A stretch of DNA of 43,422 bases, taken from positions 1 through 43,422 of the forward strand of contig NZ_AXAP01000068.1 of NCBI RefSeq assembly GCF_000472865.1, given 5' to 3'. Source of the DNA: Bradyrhizobium elkanii WSM2783. GTDB lineage: Bacteria > Pseudomonadota > Alphaproteobacteria > Rhizobiales > Xanthobacteraceae. This document shows, in pieces, positions 31,878-42,354 of the stretch. Position numbers and translations under genes: made by a program. The notes beneath the pieces are model-generated. The model saw nothing but the letters and a program-made list of their open reading frames with translations. It was not told where the DNA came from and made no database searches. The number at the start of each line of letters is the position of its first letter. Within the stretch, counting starts at the first letter, position 1.

Positions 31878-32322
31878 TCTCCTCGCTCCTTGCGACCCGG
31901 AGCGAAGAGGGTGTTCTGAAATTGCAGAGACCCACAGCACGCCGAGGCGCGGTTATCCGCGTCCAATCGTCATCAGTTGCTTTCTGGGTTTCTGAGCTTC
32001 GCCGCCAAATCCCGTCTTGTTTCGGGAGGCCGGTTCGCTAGCGCTCATGTAGGAGATAAAATTACAGGCGTCAAACATATTTGGGGCTGCAGAAATGCAG
32101 CATGATGATAGGCCCATCCCGAGCTTTGCGTTAACCATCCCGTTTGCGCTGGCGGTAATTCCCGTCAAATTTCGTACGGGAAGATGTGCGAGAAGTCCCG
32201 AAGAACGGGGATTTTTTGCAATCACAAGGCACATGAAGACGTGCGATTTGCGCGTTTTGCCCTGTTAATTCCCGTTCGGGGTAAACAGCTCAGGTGCGGA
32301 TGAAGGTCGCTCGAGACGGTCG
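31878..32322. other. Intergenic right boundary of the mobile island
   Basis: No gene. The stretch holds several small inverted repeats built on CCCG/CGGG (for example around 32161-32181 and 32196-32211), plus AATTCCCGT twice (near 32157 and 32266). It resembles scattered repeat or leader DNA. No tRNA or integrase was seen. Confidence 0.4.
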
Positions 32323-33552
32323 CTAGCCGTCCCTTTCGTCCGATATCACCTTGCCATCGTTCGGCAGCGCGCCGGCGCCGACCAGTTCGACGTTGCCGCC
32401 GAGCTTGGTCACGGTCCGCAGGGTCGCTGCGAGCTCGCTCTGAAAGGCTGCACTTGCCGCGACTGCTTCTGCCTTCAGCGTCATCACGTCGGTCTCGCCG
32501 GAACGTGTCACGACCAGGCGCAGCCGCCCGAGCTCCGGATGACGCTTGCCGATCTCGGCGATCTGTTCGGGTCGCACGAACATGCCTTTGACTTTGGTCG
32601 TTTGGTCGGCGCGCCCCATCCAGCCCTTGATCCGCATGTTGGTGCGCCCGCACGGGCTTGCGCCGGGCAGCTCCGCGGTAAGATCGCCCAGTGCGAGGCG
32701 GATCCAGGGGTGGTGCGGGTCGAGGGAGGTGACCACGATCTCGCCGACGTCACCCTCCGCGACGGGGTCGCCGGTGCCGGGCCTGACGATCTCGAGGATC
32801 AGCTCCTCGTTGACCACCATGCCGTCGCGGGCCTCGGTCTCGAACGCGACCATGCCCAGATCGGCGGTGCCGAATGCCTGATAGGCCTCGATGCCGCGTG
32901 ACTTGATCTCCTCCTGCAGCGACTTCGGAAAAGCCGCCCCCGACACCAGCGCCCGCTTGATCGAGGACACATCGCGTCTGGCACTCGCGGCTGCGTCGAC
33001 CAGGATCTTCAGGAAATCGGGCGTGCCACTGTAGCCGATTGGCCGGTAGGCCTCGATCAGTTTGAATTGCTGCTCGGTATTCCCGGGGCCCGCAGGGATC
33101 ACGGCGCAGCCGAGCGCCCGGGCGGAGGTATCGAAGATGAAGCCGCCCGGGGTGAGATGATAGCTGAAGGTGTTGAGCACCACGTCGCCCGGACGAAAGC
33201 CTGCCGCAAACAGCGCCCGCGCCCCGCGCCAGGCGTCGCCCTGGGCGGCCTCGGGCTCGAAGATCGGTCCGGGCGACGTAAACAGGCGCGCAAACGATCC
33301 AGGCGGCCCGGCAACGAAACCGCCGAAGGGCGGGGCGGCCCTGTGCAGGGCCGGGAGTTCCGACTTCCGCAGCACCGGCAGGCGCGCCAGCGCAGCGCGG
33401 CTGGTGATGGTGGCGGGATCGACGTCTTTGAGGCGGTCGGCATAGGCCGGAGCCGCCATGGCCCGCCGCAGGACCTCCGGCAGGCGGGCGAACAGTTCCG
33501 CCTCGCGCTGGGCGGGATCGCGGGTTTCGCGGGCGTCATAGTGATCCGTCAT
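32323..33552 (-). CDS. PaaK-like phenylacetate/aryl-CoA ligase
   Basis: The protein has 409 residues from ATG 33552. Features of the PaaK branch of acyl-adenylate enzymes: the substrate region GYSGTPDFLKILVD, EAYQAFGTADLGMVAFE (adenylate site), WIRLALGDLTAEL and, near the end, GWMGRADQTTKVKGMFVRPEQI, where the hinge and the following lysine lie. It would activate an aromatic or similar carboxylic acid to its CoA ester with ATP. The N-terminal phosphate-binding loop normally rich in Ser/Thr/Gly appears as RLFTSPGPIFEPE. It is divergent from the AGE epimerase gene across 93 bases, near an ABC importer operon with a second CoA ligase. Confidence 0.85.
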   Translation of the reverse strand: MTDHYDARETRDPAQREAELFARLPEVLRRAMAAPAYADRLKDVDPATITSRAALARLPVLRKSELPALHRAAPPFGGFVAGPPGSFARLFTSPGPIFEPEAAQGDAWRGARALFAAGFRPGDVVLNTFSYHLTPGGFIFDTSARALGCAVIPAGPGNTEQQFKLIEAYRPIGYSGTPDFLKILVDAAASARRDVSSIKRALVSGAAFPKSLQEEIKSRGIEAYQAFGTADLGMVAFETEARDGMVVNEELILEIVRPGTGDPVAEGDVGEIVVTSLDPHHPWIRLALGDLTAELPGASPCGRTNMRIKGWMGRADQTTKVKGMFVRPEQIAEIGKRHPELGRLRLVVTRSGETDVMTLKAEAVAASAAFQSELAATLRTVTKLGGNVELVGAGALPNDGKVISDERDG

Positions 33553-33645
33553 GGGTGATCCTCACGGGTTCGCGCCAATTGCGCTCCGCTTTCGACGTGC
33601 TATCAGACGGCTTCCCGCCGAACTGGCGATGCTCCGGGAAGTGCA

Positions 33646-34797
33646 ATGGCAGACATGCAGACCGCCGCGGCGAGCGGCCCTTCCGATACCGACGTCGTCG
33701 GCAGGCTGAAGCGTCGCGTCATCGAGCACTGCCTGCCGTTGTGGTGCACGGAAGGCTGGGACGGTGGGGGCTTCGTCGACCGGCTCGACCCCGACGGCCG
33801 CGCCGATCGGCTCGCGCCGCGCCGCGTCTTCGTTCAGGCCCGGCAGATCTACTGCTACGCCAAAGCCGCGCAGATGGGCTGGTACGCCGAAGGCCGCGAG
33901 ATCGCCCTGAAGGGGCTCGATCACCTGTTGACGAAGGCGAAGGCGCCGGACGGCCGCCCGGGCTTTGTCCACAGGTTGACGGCCGACGGCGGGGTGCTCG
34001 ACGCGCGGCGCGACACCTACGACCACGCCTTCGTGCTGCTCGCGCTCGCCACCGTTTACGGACTTGATCGCGACGCGCAGGTGCGCTCGGAGATCGATGC
34101 GCTGCTCGCCTATCTCGACGGGCACCTGCGCTCGCCGAATGGCGGCTTTCTCGAGGGGGCGCCGGCATCCCTGCCGCGGCGGCAAAATCCGCAGATGCAT
34201 CTGTTCGAGGCGATGATCGCCGTATTCGACGCGACGCATGATCTGGCGTTCCAGCAACGCGCCGGCGAGTTTTTCGCGCTGTTCCTTGCCAATCTCTATG
34301 ACAAGCAGACCCAGGTGCTTGGCGAATATTTTGAAGACGACTGGTCCAAAATTCCGCCCATTAGCGTCGAACCCGGACATTTGGCCGAATGGGTCTGGCT
34401 CTTGAAGGGATTTGAACGGATCACGGGCTGTCCGACGGGGCGCTATCGCGGCGAATTGCTGGCGTCGGCGCTGCGCTACCGCGACGAGGCGACCGGCTGC
34501 CTCACCGACGAGGGTAGTGTCGAGGGCCGTATCCGGCGTCACTCTCGGCGCCTGTGGCCGCAGAGCGAGATTGCCAAGGCCTGGATCGCGCAGGCCGAAG
34601 CCGGCGAGGCGGCTGCCGCCGACGAGGCGCGCGCCGCATTGGCGCGCCTGGAGCGGCATTATCTGAGCCACCCTGTTGCGGGCGGCTGGTACGATCAGTT
34701 CGACCGCGACGGCAAGTCGCTGGTCGACACCATCCCTGCGTCTTCGTTCTATCATGTTCTTTGCGCGGTTACGGAAGCAGAGCAGGTGCTGCAATAG
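33646..34797 (+). CDS. N-acylglucosamine 2-epimerase (AGE) family sugar isomerase
   Basis: The 383-residue protein is close to AGE family length. Conserved blocks of the (alpha/alpha)6 barrel are present: RQIYCYAKAAQMGW, DTYDHAFVLLALA, NPQMHLFEAMIAVF, EPGHLAEWVWLLKG, RLWPQSEIAKAWI and GGWYDQFDRDG, including the histidines that act as acid/base in these enzymes. The family interconverts aldoses or N-acyl sugars (for example mannose/glucose/fructose). Specificity is not readable. GGGAAG lies upstream of the ATG. It ends 14 bases before the stop of the opposing livF. Confidence 0.9.
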   Translation: MADMQTAAASGPSDTDVVGRLKRRVIEHCLPLWCTEGWDGGGFVDRLDPDGRADRLAPRRVFVQARQIYCYAKAAQMGWYAEGREIALKGLDHLLTKAKAPDGRPGFVHRLTADGGVLDARRDTYDHAFVLLALATVYGLDRDAQVRSEIDALLAYLDGHLRSPNGGFLEGAPASLPRRQNPQMHLFEAMIAVFDATHDLAFQQRAGEFFALFLANLYDKQTQVLGEYFEDDWSKIPPISVEPGHLAEWVWLLKGFERITGCPTGRYRGELLASALRYRDEATGCLTDEGSVEGRIRRHSRRLWPQSEIAKAWIAQAEAGEAAAADEARAALARLERHYLSHPVAGGWYDQFDRDGKSLVDTIPASSFYHVLCAVTEAEQVLQ

Positions 34798-34811
34798 GCA
34801 CCCGGCTGCGC

Positions 34812-35651
34812 TCACAGCCACCGCTTCCGCCGCTTGAAGCTCTTGAGGTTCTTGAAACTCTTGCGCTGGTCGCCGGCGCCGCCGAGGTAGAATTCCTTGA
34901 CGTCCTCGTTGTCGCGCAATTCGTCGGCGGTTCCGTCGAGCACCACCTTGCCCTGTTCCATGATGTAGCCGTGGCTCGCCACTGAAAGCGCCGCGCGCGC
35001 ATTCTGCTCGACCAGAAGGATGGTAACGCCGAGGTCGCGGTTGATCTCCTTGATGATGGCGAACACTTCCTTGACCAGCAGCGGCGACAGACCCATGGAC
35101 GGCTCGTCCATCAGGATCATCTTCGGGCGCGCCATCAGCGCGCGGCCGATCGCCAGCATCTGCTGTTCGCCGCCGGAGAGATAGCCGGCGAGCCCCGTGC
35201 GCTCCTTCAGGCGCGGGAAATAGTTGAAGACCATGTCGATGTCGGCATTGACCTCGCCGTCGCTGCGGGTGAAGGCGCCAAGCCGCAGATTCTCCAGCGA
35301 CGTCATGTCGGCGATGATGCGGCGCCCCTCCATGACTTGAAAGATGCCGCGGCGGACGATCTTATCGGGATCGATGCCGTTGATGCGCTCGCCGTCGAAG
35401 ATGATCTCGCCGCGCGTCACCTCGCCGTCTTCGGTCTTGAGCAGCCCCGAGATCGCCTTCAGCGTGGTCGACTTGCCCGCGCCGTTGGCCCCCAGCAGCG
35501 ACACGATCGAACCCGCGGGCACCTCGAGGCTCAGTCCTCGCAGCACCAGGATGACGTCGTCGTAGACGACCTCGATGTTGTTGACGCTGAGGAGGGGCGG
35601 CGCAGGGACCGCAGTCGGTGCCGGGTGAGTTGCTTCGACGGTTTGGGTCAT
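34812..35651 (-). CDS. livF: Branched-chain amino-acid type ABC transporter ATPase (LivF)
   Basis: The protein has 279 residues with Walker A GANGAGKST (54-62), signature LSGGEQQ (158-164) and Walker B MILMDEPSMGL (178-188). The MEGRRIIADMTSLENLRLGA block is typical of LivF and not LivG. A basic C-terminal extension (KSFKNLKSFKRRKRWL) is unusual for LivF. It is the last gene of the leftward liv operon, separated from the binding-protein gene by a 141-base stretch containing a palindromic repeat (35671-35771). Confidence 0.93.
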   Translation of the reverse strand: MTQTVEATHPAPTAVPAPPLLSVNNIEVVYDDVILVLRGLSLEVPAGSIVSLLGANGAGKSTTLKAISGLLKTEDGEVTRGEIIFDGERINGIDPDKIVRRGIFQVMEGRRIIADMTSLENLRLGAFTRSDGEVNADIDMVFNYFPRLKERTGLAGYLSGGEQQMLAIGRALMARPKMILMDEPSMGLSPLLVKEVFAIIKEINRDLGVTILLVEQNARAALSVASHGYIMEQGKVVLDGTADELRDNEDVKEFYLGGAGDQRKSFKNLKSFKRRKRWL

Positions 35652-35670
35652 TTTGGGATCACCTCAGACT

Positions 35671-35771
35671 GTCGTCACCCGCGAAGGCGGGTGACCCAGT
35701 ATTCCAGAGACGCCTGCGATCAGATCCGATGCCACGGCGTACTGGATCCCCCGCCTGCGCGGGGGATGACG
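35671..35771. repeat. Palindromic intergenic repeat, CCCGC-type
   Basis: Each end is itself a hairpin: GTCACCCGC..GCGGGTGAC at the left and ATCCCCCGCC..GCGGGGGAT at the right. The two arms are inverted copies (CCCAGTATTCC versus the complement of GTACTGGATCC), leaving a ~32-base centre. Elements of this design recur between genes in Bradyrhizobium and Rhodopseudomonas. Confidence 0.8.
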
Positions 35772-35792
35772 CTCGCGTATGGGGGATGAAGT

Positions 35793-37076
35793 TTACCACC
35801 CCAGCCATTCCGGCTTGCGCGGCAGCTCCACGGTCTTGACCTTCTCGAGCTTGATCACGCCCTTGCCCATCAGGTCGTTGAGATCGCCGTCGGTCGAGCC
35901 CGTGACCTTGGAGCGGTAGAGATCGACCTTCGTGGTCGGGCGATGGTCCTTCTCGGTCCAGGTCGAGGCGTTGCAGACGCCCTCCATGCCTGATGGCACC
36001 CAGTCCTTCTTCTGGTGGAAGCCTTTCGCGACGTTCTCGCCGGTGGCGCCGCCGTTCTTGTCGGCCCATTCGATCGCCTCCTTCATGTAGAGGGCGGAGC
36101 AGACCGCGGCGATGTAGTGCACGGGACGGTAGATCTTGCCGGAGGGATCCGACATTTTGGAGATTTCCATCACCGTCTTCATGCCGGGCGCATCGCCGCC
36201 CCAGCCGACCGCGGTGCGCAGCGGGAAGATCACGCCGTCGGCGGCATCGCCGGCGGTCTTGGCCGCGTTCTCATCCATGCCCCAGACGTTGCCGAGGAAT
36301 TGCACGTCGGCGCCGGCCGCCTTGCAGGCTTTCAGCACGGAGATGTTGGAGGCCGCCGTATTGCCGAGATAGGCGTAATTGGCGCCGGAGCTCTTCAGGC
36401 TGAGGCATTGCGCCGAGTAGTCGCCGGGGGTGAGCGCGAACACCAGCGGCGGCAGGACCTCGAAGCCGAGCTCGGTGGCCATCGCTTCGCCGGCCGCCTT
36501 TGGTGCGTTCGGATAGGGGTGGTTGGCGCCCATATGGACGAATTTGGGCTTGCCCGGCTTGCCCTTGGCTTTCCAATCATCCGCCGCCCAGATCAGCATG
36601 GCGCGCAGCGAGTCAGAATAGCTCGGACCATAGAAGAAATTATAGGGCGCGGGCTTGGCCTTGCCGCTGCTGCCTACCGGATCGGTCAATGCTGCCGCAT
36701 AGGAGCCGGAGATATCCGGGATCTTGTCCTGGGCGAGGAAACCGGTCAGCGCCTCGGTATCGGCGGTGCCCCAGCCCATGATCGCCGCGACCTTGCTGTC
36801 GGGCGCCGACCATTTCTTGTAAAGCGCGATCGCGCGCGGCACCTGATAGCCGTAGTCATTGGTATCGACATTGAGCTTCTTGCCGCCGATGCCGCCGTTC
36901 TTGTTGACCCAGGCGAAGGTGTCAGCGACGGCCTGGCCGTAGGGCGTGCCGACATCAGAGGTGCCGCCGGAATAATCGGCGAGGTGGCCGATCGCAATCT
37001 GGGCCTGCGCCGCCACCGATGCGCCGCCGATCAGCAGTGCCAACGAGGCCGTGCTCAAAAGGGATCTAATCGTCAT
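35793..37076 (-). CDS. ABC transporter periplasmic substrate-binding protein (Peripla_BP_6)
   Basis: The protein has 427 residues, with a signal peptide (TIRSLLSTASLALLIGGASV) and likely cleavage after AQA before QIAIGHLADYSG. The mature part begins with the type I periplasmic-binding fold typical of LivJ/K-like proteins of ABC importers for amino acids, aromatic acids and related ligands; GKAKPAPYNFFYGPSYSDSLRA and NTAASNISVLKACKAAG are characteristic of the longer branch associated with an acyl-CoA synthetase gene. It captures the ligand in the periplasm for LivHMGF. It lies 49 bases after the livM stop in the same operon. Confidence 0.92.
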   Translation of the reverse strand: MTIRSLLSTASLALLIGGASVAAQAQIAIGHLADYSGGTSDVGTPYGQAVADTFAWVNKNGGIGGKKLNVDTNDYGYQVPRAIALYKKWSAPDSKVAAIMGWGTADTEALTGFLAQDKIPDISGSYAAALTDPVGSSGKAKPAPYNFFYGPSYSDSLRAMLIWAADDWKAKGKPGKPKFVHMGANHPYPNAPKAAGEAMATELGFEVLPPLVFALTPGDYSAQCLSLKSSGANYAYLGNTAASNISVLKACKAAGADVQFLGNVWGMDENAAKTAGDAADGVIFPLRTAVGWGGDAPGMKTVMEISKMSDPSGKIYRPVHYIAAVCSALYMKEAIEWADKNGGATGENVAKGFHQKKDWVPSGMEGVCNASTWTEKDHRPTTKVDLYRSKVTGSTDGDLNDLMGKGVIKLEKVKTVELPRKPEWLGW

Positions 37077-37125
37077 GGTCTTTCCTCCTGTTATTCGTTG
37101 ATAGGTTTGTAATTCTTGCCCGACC

Positions 37126-38199
37126 TTAATGCGAGAACGGGTAAAGTTTCCAATATGCCTTGATCTGCCGCCAGCGGTGCGCGAGCCCGTCCGGCTCGAA
37201 CATCAGGAACGCGATGATGATCAGCCCGATCGCGATCTCGCGCAGGAACGTGATGTTGTTGTTGAGCTCCAGCGCCCTGTCGATCGCGCTCCCCTTCAAT
37301 TGCAGGCTGAGCCACTCCATTGCCTCCGGCAGCAGCACCACAAAGGCCGTGCCCATCAGCGTGCCCATCACCGAGCCGGTGCCGCCGATGATAACCATGG
37401 CCAGGAACAGCACGGAGCGCTCGATGCCGAAGCCTTCCTGCGAGACGACAAGCTGATAGTGCGCATAGAGCGCGCCGGCGATGCCGGCGAAGAACGCGGC
37501 AATACCGAACGACAGCGTTCGGTATTTGGTGAGGTTGATGCCCATGATCTCAGCGGAAAGATAATGGTCGCGGATCGCGATCAGCGCGCGGCCGTCGCGC
37601 GTGCGCATCAGATTGGTGACCAGAAGATAGCTGACGATGAGGTAAGCCAGCACGACATAAAAATACAGGCGGTCGCCGCGCAGTGTGTAGCCGAACATCG
37701 AAAATGGCTCGGCGCTCGCCGGCACCGAGCCGCCGGAGAACCATTCGGCGCGGGAGAAGAAATCGAGCAGGATGTATTGTGCGGCGAGCGTGGCGATGGC
37801 GAGATAAAGTCCCTTGAGCCGTGCCGCCGGCACGCCGAAGATCAGGCCGACCAGCGCGGTGACGAGACCCGCAAGTGGAATGGCGAAGAACACCGGGATC
37901 GGCGCATTGTTCGAGATATAGGCCGAAGTGAAGGCGCCAAGCAGGAAGAACGCCGCGTGGCCGATCGAGATCTGCCCGGTGAAGCCGACCAGCACGTTGA
38001 GGCCGAGCGCCGCGATCGCGAAGATGCCGATCTGGATCGAGATGCTGAGCCAGTAGTTCGAGAAGACATAAGGCGCAAGGCAAGCCAGCACGATGCCGGC
38101 GATCGCGAAATTGCGGCTGGTGATGGTCGGAAAGATCGTGGTGTCGGCCGCATAGGTGGTGCGGAAGTCGCCGGAGGGGATTAGGGAACGCGTCGCCAT
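37126..38199 (-). CDS. livM: Branched-chain amino-acid type ABC permease (LivM)
   Basis: The protein has 357 residues with about nine hydrophobic helices. The core shows LNVLVGFTGQISIGHAAFFL, a LivM hallmark, and the cytoplasmic EAA-like loop RDHYLSAEIMGINLTKYRTL. It forms half of the transmembrane channel with LivH, whose stop lies 2 bases before the ATG of this gene. A hydrophilic N-terminal leader of ~30 residues precedes the first helix. Confidence 0.93.
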   Translation of the reverse strand: MATRSLIPSGDFRTTYAADTTIFPTITSRNFAIAGIVLACLAPYVFSNYWLSISIQIGIFAIAALGLNVLVGFTGQISIGHAAFFLLGAFTSAYISNNAPIPVFFAIPLAGLVTALVGLIFGVPAARLKGLYLAIATLAAQYILLDFFSRAEWFSGGSVPASAEPFSMFGYTLRGDRLYFYVVLAYLIVSYLLVTNLMRTRDGRALIAIRDHYLSAEIMGINLTKYRTLSFGIAAFFAGIAGALYAHYQLVVSQEGFGIERSVLFLAMVIIGGTGSVMGTLMGTAFVVLLPEAMEWLSLQLKGSAIDRALELNNNITFLREIAIGLIIIAFLMFEPDGLAHRWRQIKAYWKLYPFSH

Positions 38200-38201
38200 G
38201 G

Positions 38202-39095
38202 TCAGACCCGCTCAATGTCTTTGGTGCCGAACAGGCCGTAGGGCTTGATCATGAGGATGATGATCAAGACGTAGAACGGCGCGATCTCGTAGAGATTACC
38301 CCAGTGCAGGTACTGGCTGTCGACATATTGCGCGACATTCTCGAGCAGCCCGATGATGATGCCGCCGAGCACTGCGCCGCCGACCGAATCGAGCCCGCCG
38401 AGGATCGCCGCCGGAAATACCTTGATGCCGTAGGCGGAGAGGCCGGAAGAGACGCCGTTGACGACGGCCACGACGACGCCCGCGACCGCCGATACGGTCG
38501 CCGAGATCGCCCAGGCCATCGCGAACACGCTTTTCACGGAAATGCCGAGCGACTGCGCGACCTGCTGATTGTAGGCGGTGGCCCGCATCGCCAAGCCGTA
38601 TTTGGAGGCGCGGAAGAACCAGGCCATGCCGATCATCATCGCGATGGAAACCACGAGACTCATCACGTAGACGGTCTGGATCTGGAGGCCGAACAGGTGG
38701 ACAGATTGGCTCTGGAACACACGCGGGAACGGCTGCGGATTGACGCCGAACATCCATTTCAGCGCGGCCTGGAAGACCGTGGAGAGCCCGATCGTCACCA
38801 TGATGACGGAGATGATTGGCTCGCCGATCATTGGCCGCAGGATCACGATCTGGATCGCGATGCCGAAGATGAACATGAACACCAGCGTGAGCGGCATACC
38901 CAGCCAGAACGGCACCTGGTATTTGGCGAGCAGTGCCCAGCACACCCAGGCGCCGATCAATAGCAGTTCGCCTTGCGCGAAGTTCACGACCTGCGTCGCC
39001 TTGTAGATCAGCACGAACGACATCGCGACCACGCCGTAGAGCGTGCCGACCACGAGGCCGTTGATCAGGAGCTGGAGCAGGAATTGGGTGTTCAT
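38202..39095 (-). CDS. livH: Branched-chain amino-acid type ABC permease (LivH)
   Basis: The protein has 297 residues with eight or so hydrophobic helices. QLLINGLVVGTLYGVVAMSF, ATQVVNFAQGELLLIGAWV and the loop AYNQQVAQSLGISVKSVFAM are typical for LivH. It pairs with LivM and is coupled to it (2-base gap). About 220 bases containing an inverted-repeat element (39132-39284) separate it from the acyl-CoA synthetase gene upstream in the operon. Confidence 0.94.
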   Translation of the reverse strand: MNTQFLLQLLINGLVVGTLYGVVAMSFVLIYKATQVVNFAQGELLLIGAWVCWALLAKYQVPFWLGMPLTLVFMFIFGIAIQIVILRPMIGEPIISVIMVTIGLSTVFQAALKWMFGVNPQPFPRVFQSQSVHLFGLQIQTVYVMSLVVSIAMMIGMAWFFRASKYGLAMRATAYNQQVAQSLGISVKSVFAMAWAISATVSAVAGVVVAVVNGVSSGLSAYGIKVFPAAILGGLDSVGGAVLGGIIIGLLENVAQYVDSQYLHWGNLYEIAPFYVLIIILMIKPYGLFGTKDIERV

Positions 39096-39131
39096 GTTGA
39101 TTTGCGACTAACGAAACAGAGGAACGTCGCT

Positions 39132-39284
39132 GCACCCTCTCCCTTTGTGGGAGAGGGTGGCTTCGCGAAGCGAAGCCGGGTGAGGGGTCGTCTCCGCATC
39201 GGAAGTGTGGAGAGGGAACCCCTCACCCTGTCGAGGCCTTGTCTGCCTGCGGAGCAGCCCTCTCCCACAAGGGGAGAGGGCACC
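39132..39284. repeat. Palindromic intergenic repeat, CCCTCTCCC-type
   Basis: The left arm (39134-39158) and right arm (39257-39281) are each hairpins made of CCCTCTCCC and GGGAGAGGG, and the arms are inverted relative to each other; CCTCACCC/GGGTGAGG blocks lie just inside. This is a familiar dispersed element of Bradyrhizobium-type genomes. It sits inside the liv operon and might dampen downstream expression. Confidence 0.8.
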
Positions 39285-39318
39285 ACAACTCGCATCGCGC
39301 GTTGCTGTTGCTGATCGC

Positions 39319-41243
39319 TCATTCCGCAGCCTCCGCAGTCGCCGCAGCCACCATGTTCACCACCTTCAGCGTGGTCCGCACGCGCTGGGTCGTGCCATCC
39401 TGGAAGCGGATCACGGTATCGACCGGAATATTCGCGTCGCCGCGATAGATCGCGTCGATGATGTCGGCGTATTTCTCGTTGATGACGCCACGGCGCACTT
39501 TTCGGGTGCGGGTCAGTTCGCCGTCGTCGGCGTCGAGTTCCTTGTAGAGCAGCAGGAAGCGGGAAATCCGTTGGGCCGGCGGCAGCGAGGCGTTGACGGT
39601 CTCGACTTCCTTCCGCAACAGCGCATAGACCTCGGGACGCGAGGAGAGGTCGCTATAAGTCGTGAACGAGATCCGGCTCTTCTCCGCCCATTTCGAGATG
39701 ATGGAGTAGCGGATACAGATCATGGAGGCGAGCGCGTCGCGGCCGGCGCCGAGCACCACCGCTTCCGCGATATAGGGCGAGAACTTCAGCTTGTTTTCGA
39801 TATATTGTGGCGAGAAGCGATCGCCGCGCGAGGTCTCGGCGAGATCCTTGATACGGTCGATCACCACGAGCTGGTTGTTATCGTTGAAATAGCCGGCATC
39901 ACCGGAGCGCATCCAGCCATCCTGGATGTCCGCCACAGATGCCTCCGGGTTCTTGTAATACCCTAAGAACATGTTGGGGTGGCGCACCACGATCTCGCCG
40001 ACGCCGTTGACATCGGGATTGTCGACCCGGATCTCGATCGTCTCGGCCATCGCGATGCCCGTGGTATCGGGATCGACTGCGCCGGGCGGATGCAGCGTAT
40101 AGGCGCCGAGCAATTCGGTCTGGCCATAGAGCGTACGCAGCGGCACGCCCATTGCCCGGAAGAATTTGAAGGTGTCGGGGCCGAGCGCGGCGCCGCCGGT
40201 GGCTGCCGAACGCAGCCGAGTGAACCCGAGCCGGTCGCGGAGCGCGCGGAATAGAAGCTGGTCGGCGACCACCGAGCGCTTGCCCTGCTCGAGCGCGGCA
40301 AGTCCCGTCTTCATACCGAGCTCGTAGAGCCTTTGCTTCAACGGCGACGAGTCCATCACGTCGGCGCGCACGTCTGCCGCGATCGCCTCCCATACCCGAG
40401 GCGCGAACAGCACGAACGTCGGCGCGATTTCGCGGAAATCGTGCATCATGGTGTCGGGCTCTTCGACGAAGTTGACCTTCATCCGGCAGAGCAGACCTTT
40501 GCCGAGCGCGTAGACCTGCTCCATGATCCAGGGCAGCGGCAGCACCGACACATACTCATCGTCCGGTCCCTTCGGATCGAAGGAGAGATAGGTCGCGCAG
40601 TGCTTGAGCACGCGGCCGGCCGCAAGCATCGCCAGCTTCGGATTGGCCGTCGTGCCGGATGTCGTGCAGAGGATCGCGACATCCTCGCCGCCAGTGGCAT
40701 CGACCAGCGCATCATAGAGGCCCGGCTCGGACGCGGCGCGCTCGCGGCCGAAGCCGGCAAGCTTGCTCGCTTCCATCAGGCGCGGGTCGTCATATTTCCG
40801 CATGCCGCGCGGATCGGAATAGATGATGTGCTTCAACTGCGGCGCGCGGTCGGCGAGCCCCAGCAGCTTGTCGACTTGCTCCTCGTCCTCGGCGAACACC
40901 AGCTTCGCCTCGCCATAGTTCAGCAGGTAGGCCGCTTCCTCATCGAGCACGTCGCGGTAAAGTCCAAGGCTCATGCCGCCGATCGCGTGGGTGGCGATCT
41001 CCGCGGCCACCCAGTCCGGACGGTTGTCGCCGATGATGCCGATCACGTCGCCGTGGCCCAGCCCCAGTTCGATCATGCCGAGCGCGAAATCGCGCACGCG
41101 GGCCTGGTAATCGTCCCAGGTGAATTCGCGCCACAGGCCGAGATCCTTCTCGCGCAGCGCAATCTCGCGGCCATGCTCCCTCGCATTCAGCCGTAATATC
41201 TTCGGGAAGGTGTCGGCCTGCGCGGCGCGTCCGGCATAGTCCA

Positions 41244-41247
<4 letters not shown>
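39319..41247 (-). CDS. Long-chain acyl-CoA synthetase (AMP-forming)
   Basis: The protein has 642 residues, the length of FadD15-like long-chain fatty-acid CoA ligases. The AMP-binding loop ILCTTSGTTANPKLAM (about 192-207), LRTLYGQTELLGAYT, the hinge SGDAGYFNDNNQLVVIDR and the downstream KDLAETSRGDRFSPQYIEN are visible. It activates a carboxylic acid to acyl-CoA. Its ATG overlaps the stop of livG by 4 nt (41244-41247), so transport and activation are co-expressed. The liv-type transporter in this operon therefore probably imports an acid that is thioesterified on entry. Confidence 0.93.
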
Positions 41248-42065
<818 letters not shown>

Positions 42066-42354
42066 CTATTCCCTCCAGAAGCGGCGCTTCACGCGCTCTG
42101 TGTCTCTTGTTGCAAAGACAGCGATAATCTTACATCGGCCGTTCCGGCTAAGCCATCCGACTAATGGTGCCTCGTTCCACTGCGGACCCCACCGTTCATG
42201 CGCGGTAACGCCGCAGCCGGCACTTTGCCCCGTCCGCACTTCCACGCGTGTCGTGCAGATGACATTGCGCCGGTAGCCCTCCATAGGGCAAAGCGATACG
42301 GTGAAATGTCTTGTGCCCGACAATTGGCCGCCAAATTTCGTTCGGCCTGTGTAT

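Noticed and set aside
22198..32322. Attachment-site direct repeats and an integrase for the mobile island
   Set aside because: No shared repeat of useful length was seen at the two boundaries and no integrase or recombinase gene of the tyrosine or serine type was found.
33562..34821. Long leftward open frame antisense to the AGE epimerase gene
   Set aside because: The rightward frame has the full set of AGE family blocks; the antisense product has none.
36015..38184. Long rightward open frames antisense to the binding protein and LivM
   Set aside because: They mirror well-identified transporter genes and consist of low-complexity Arg/Asp/Gly/His-rich sequence.
40333..41196. Long rightward open frame antisense to the acyl-CoA synthetase
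   Set aside because: Codon pattern and motifs favour the leftward gene; no domain is visible in the antisense frame.
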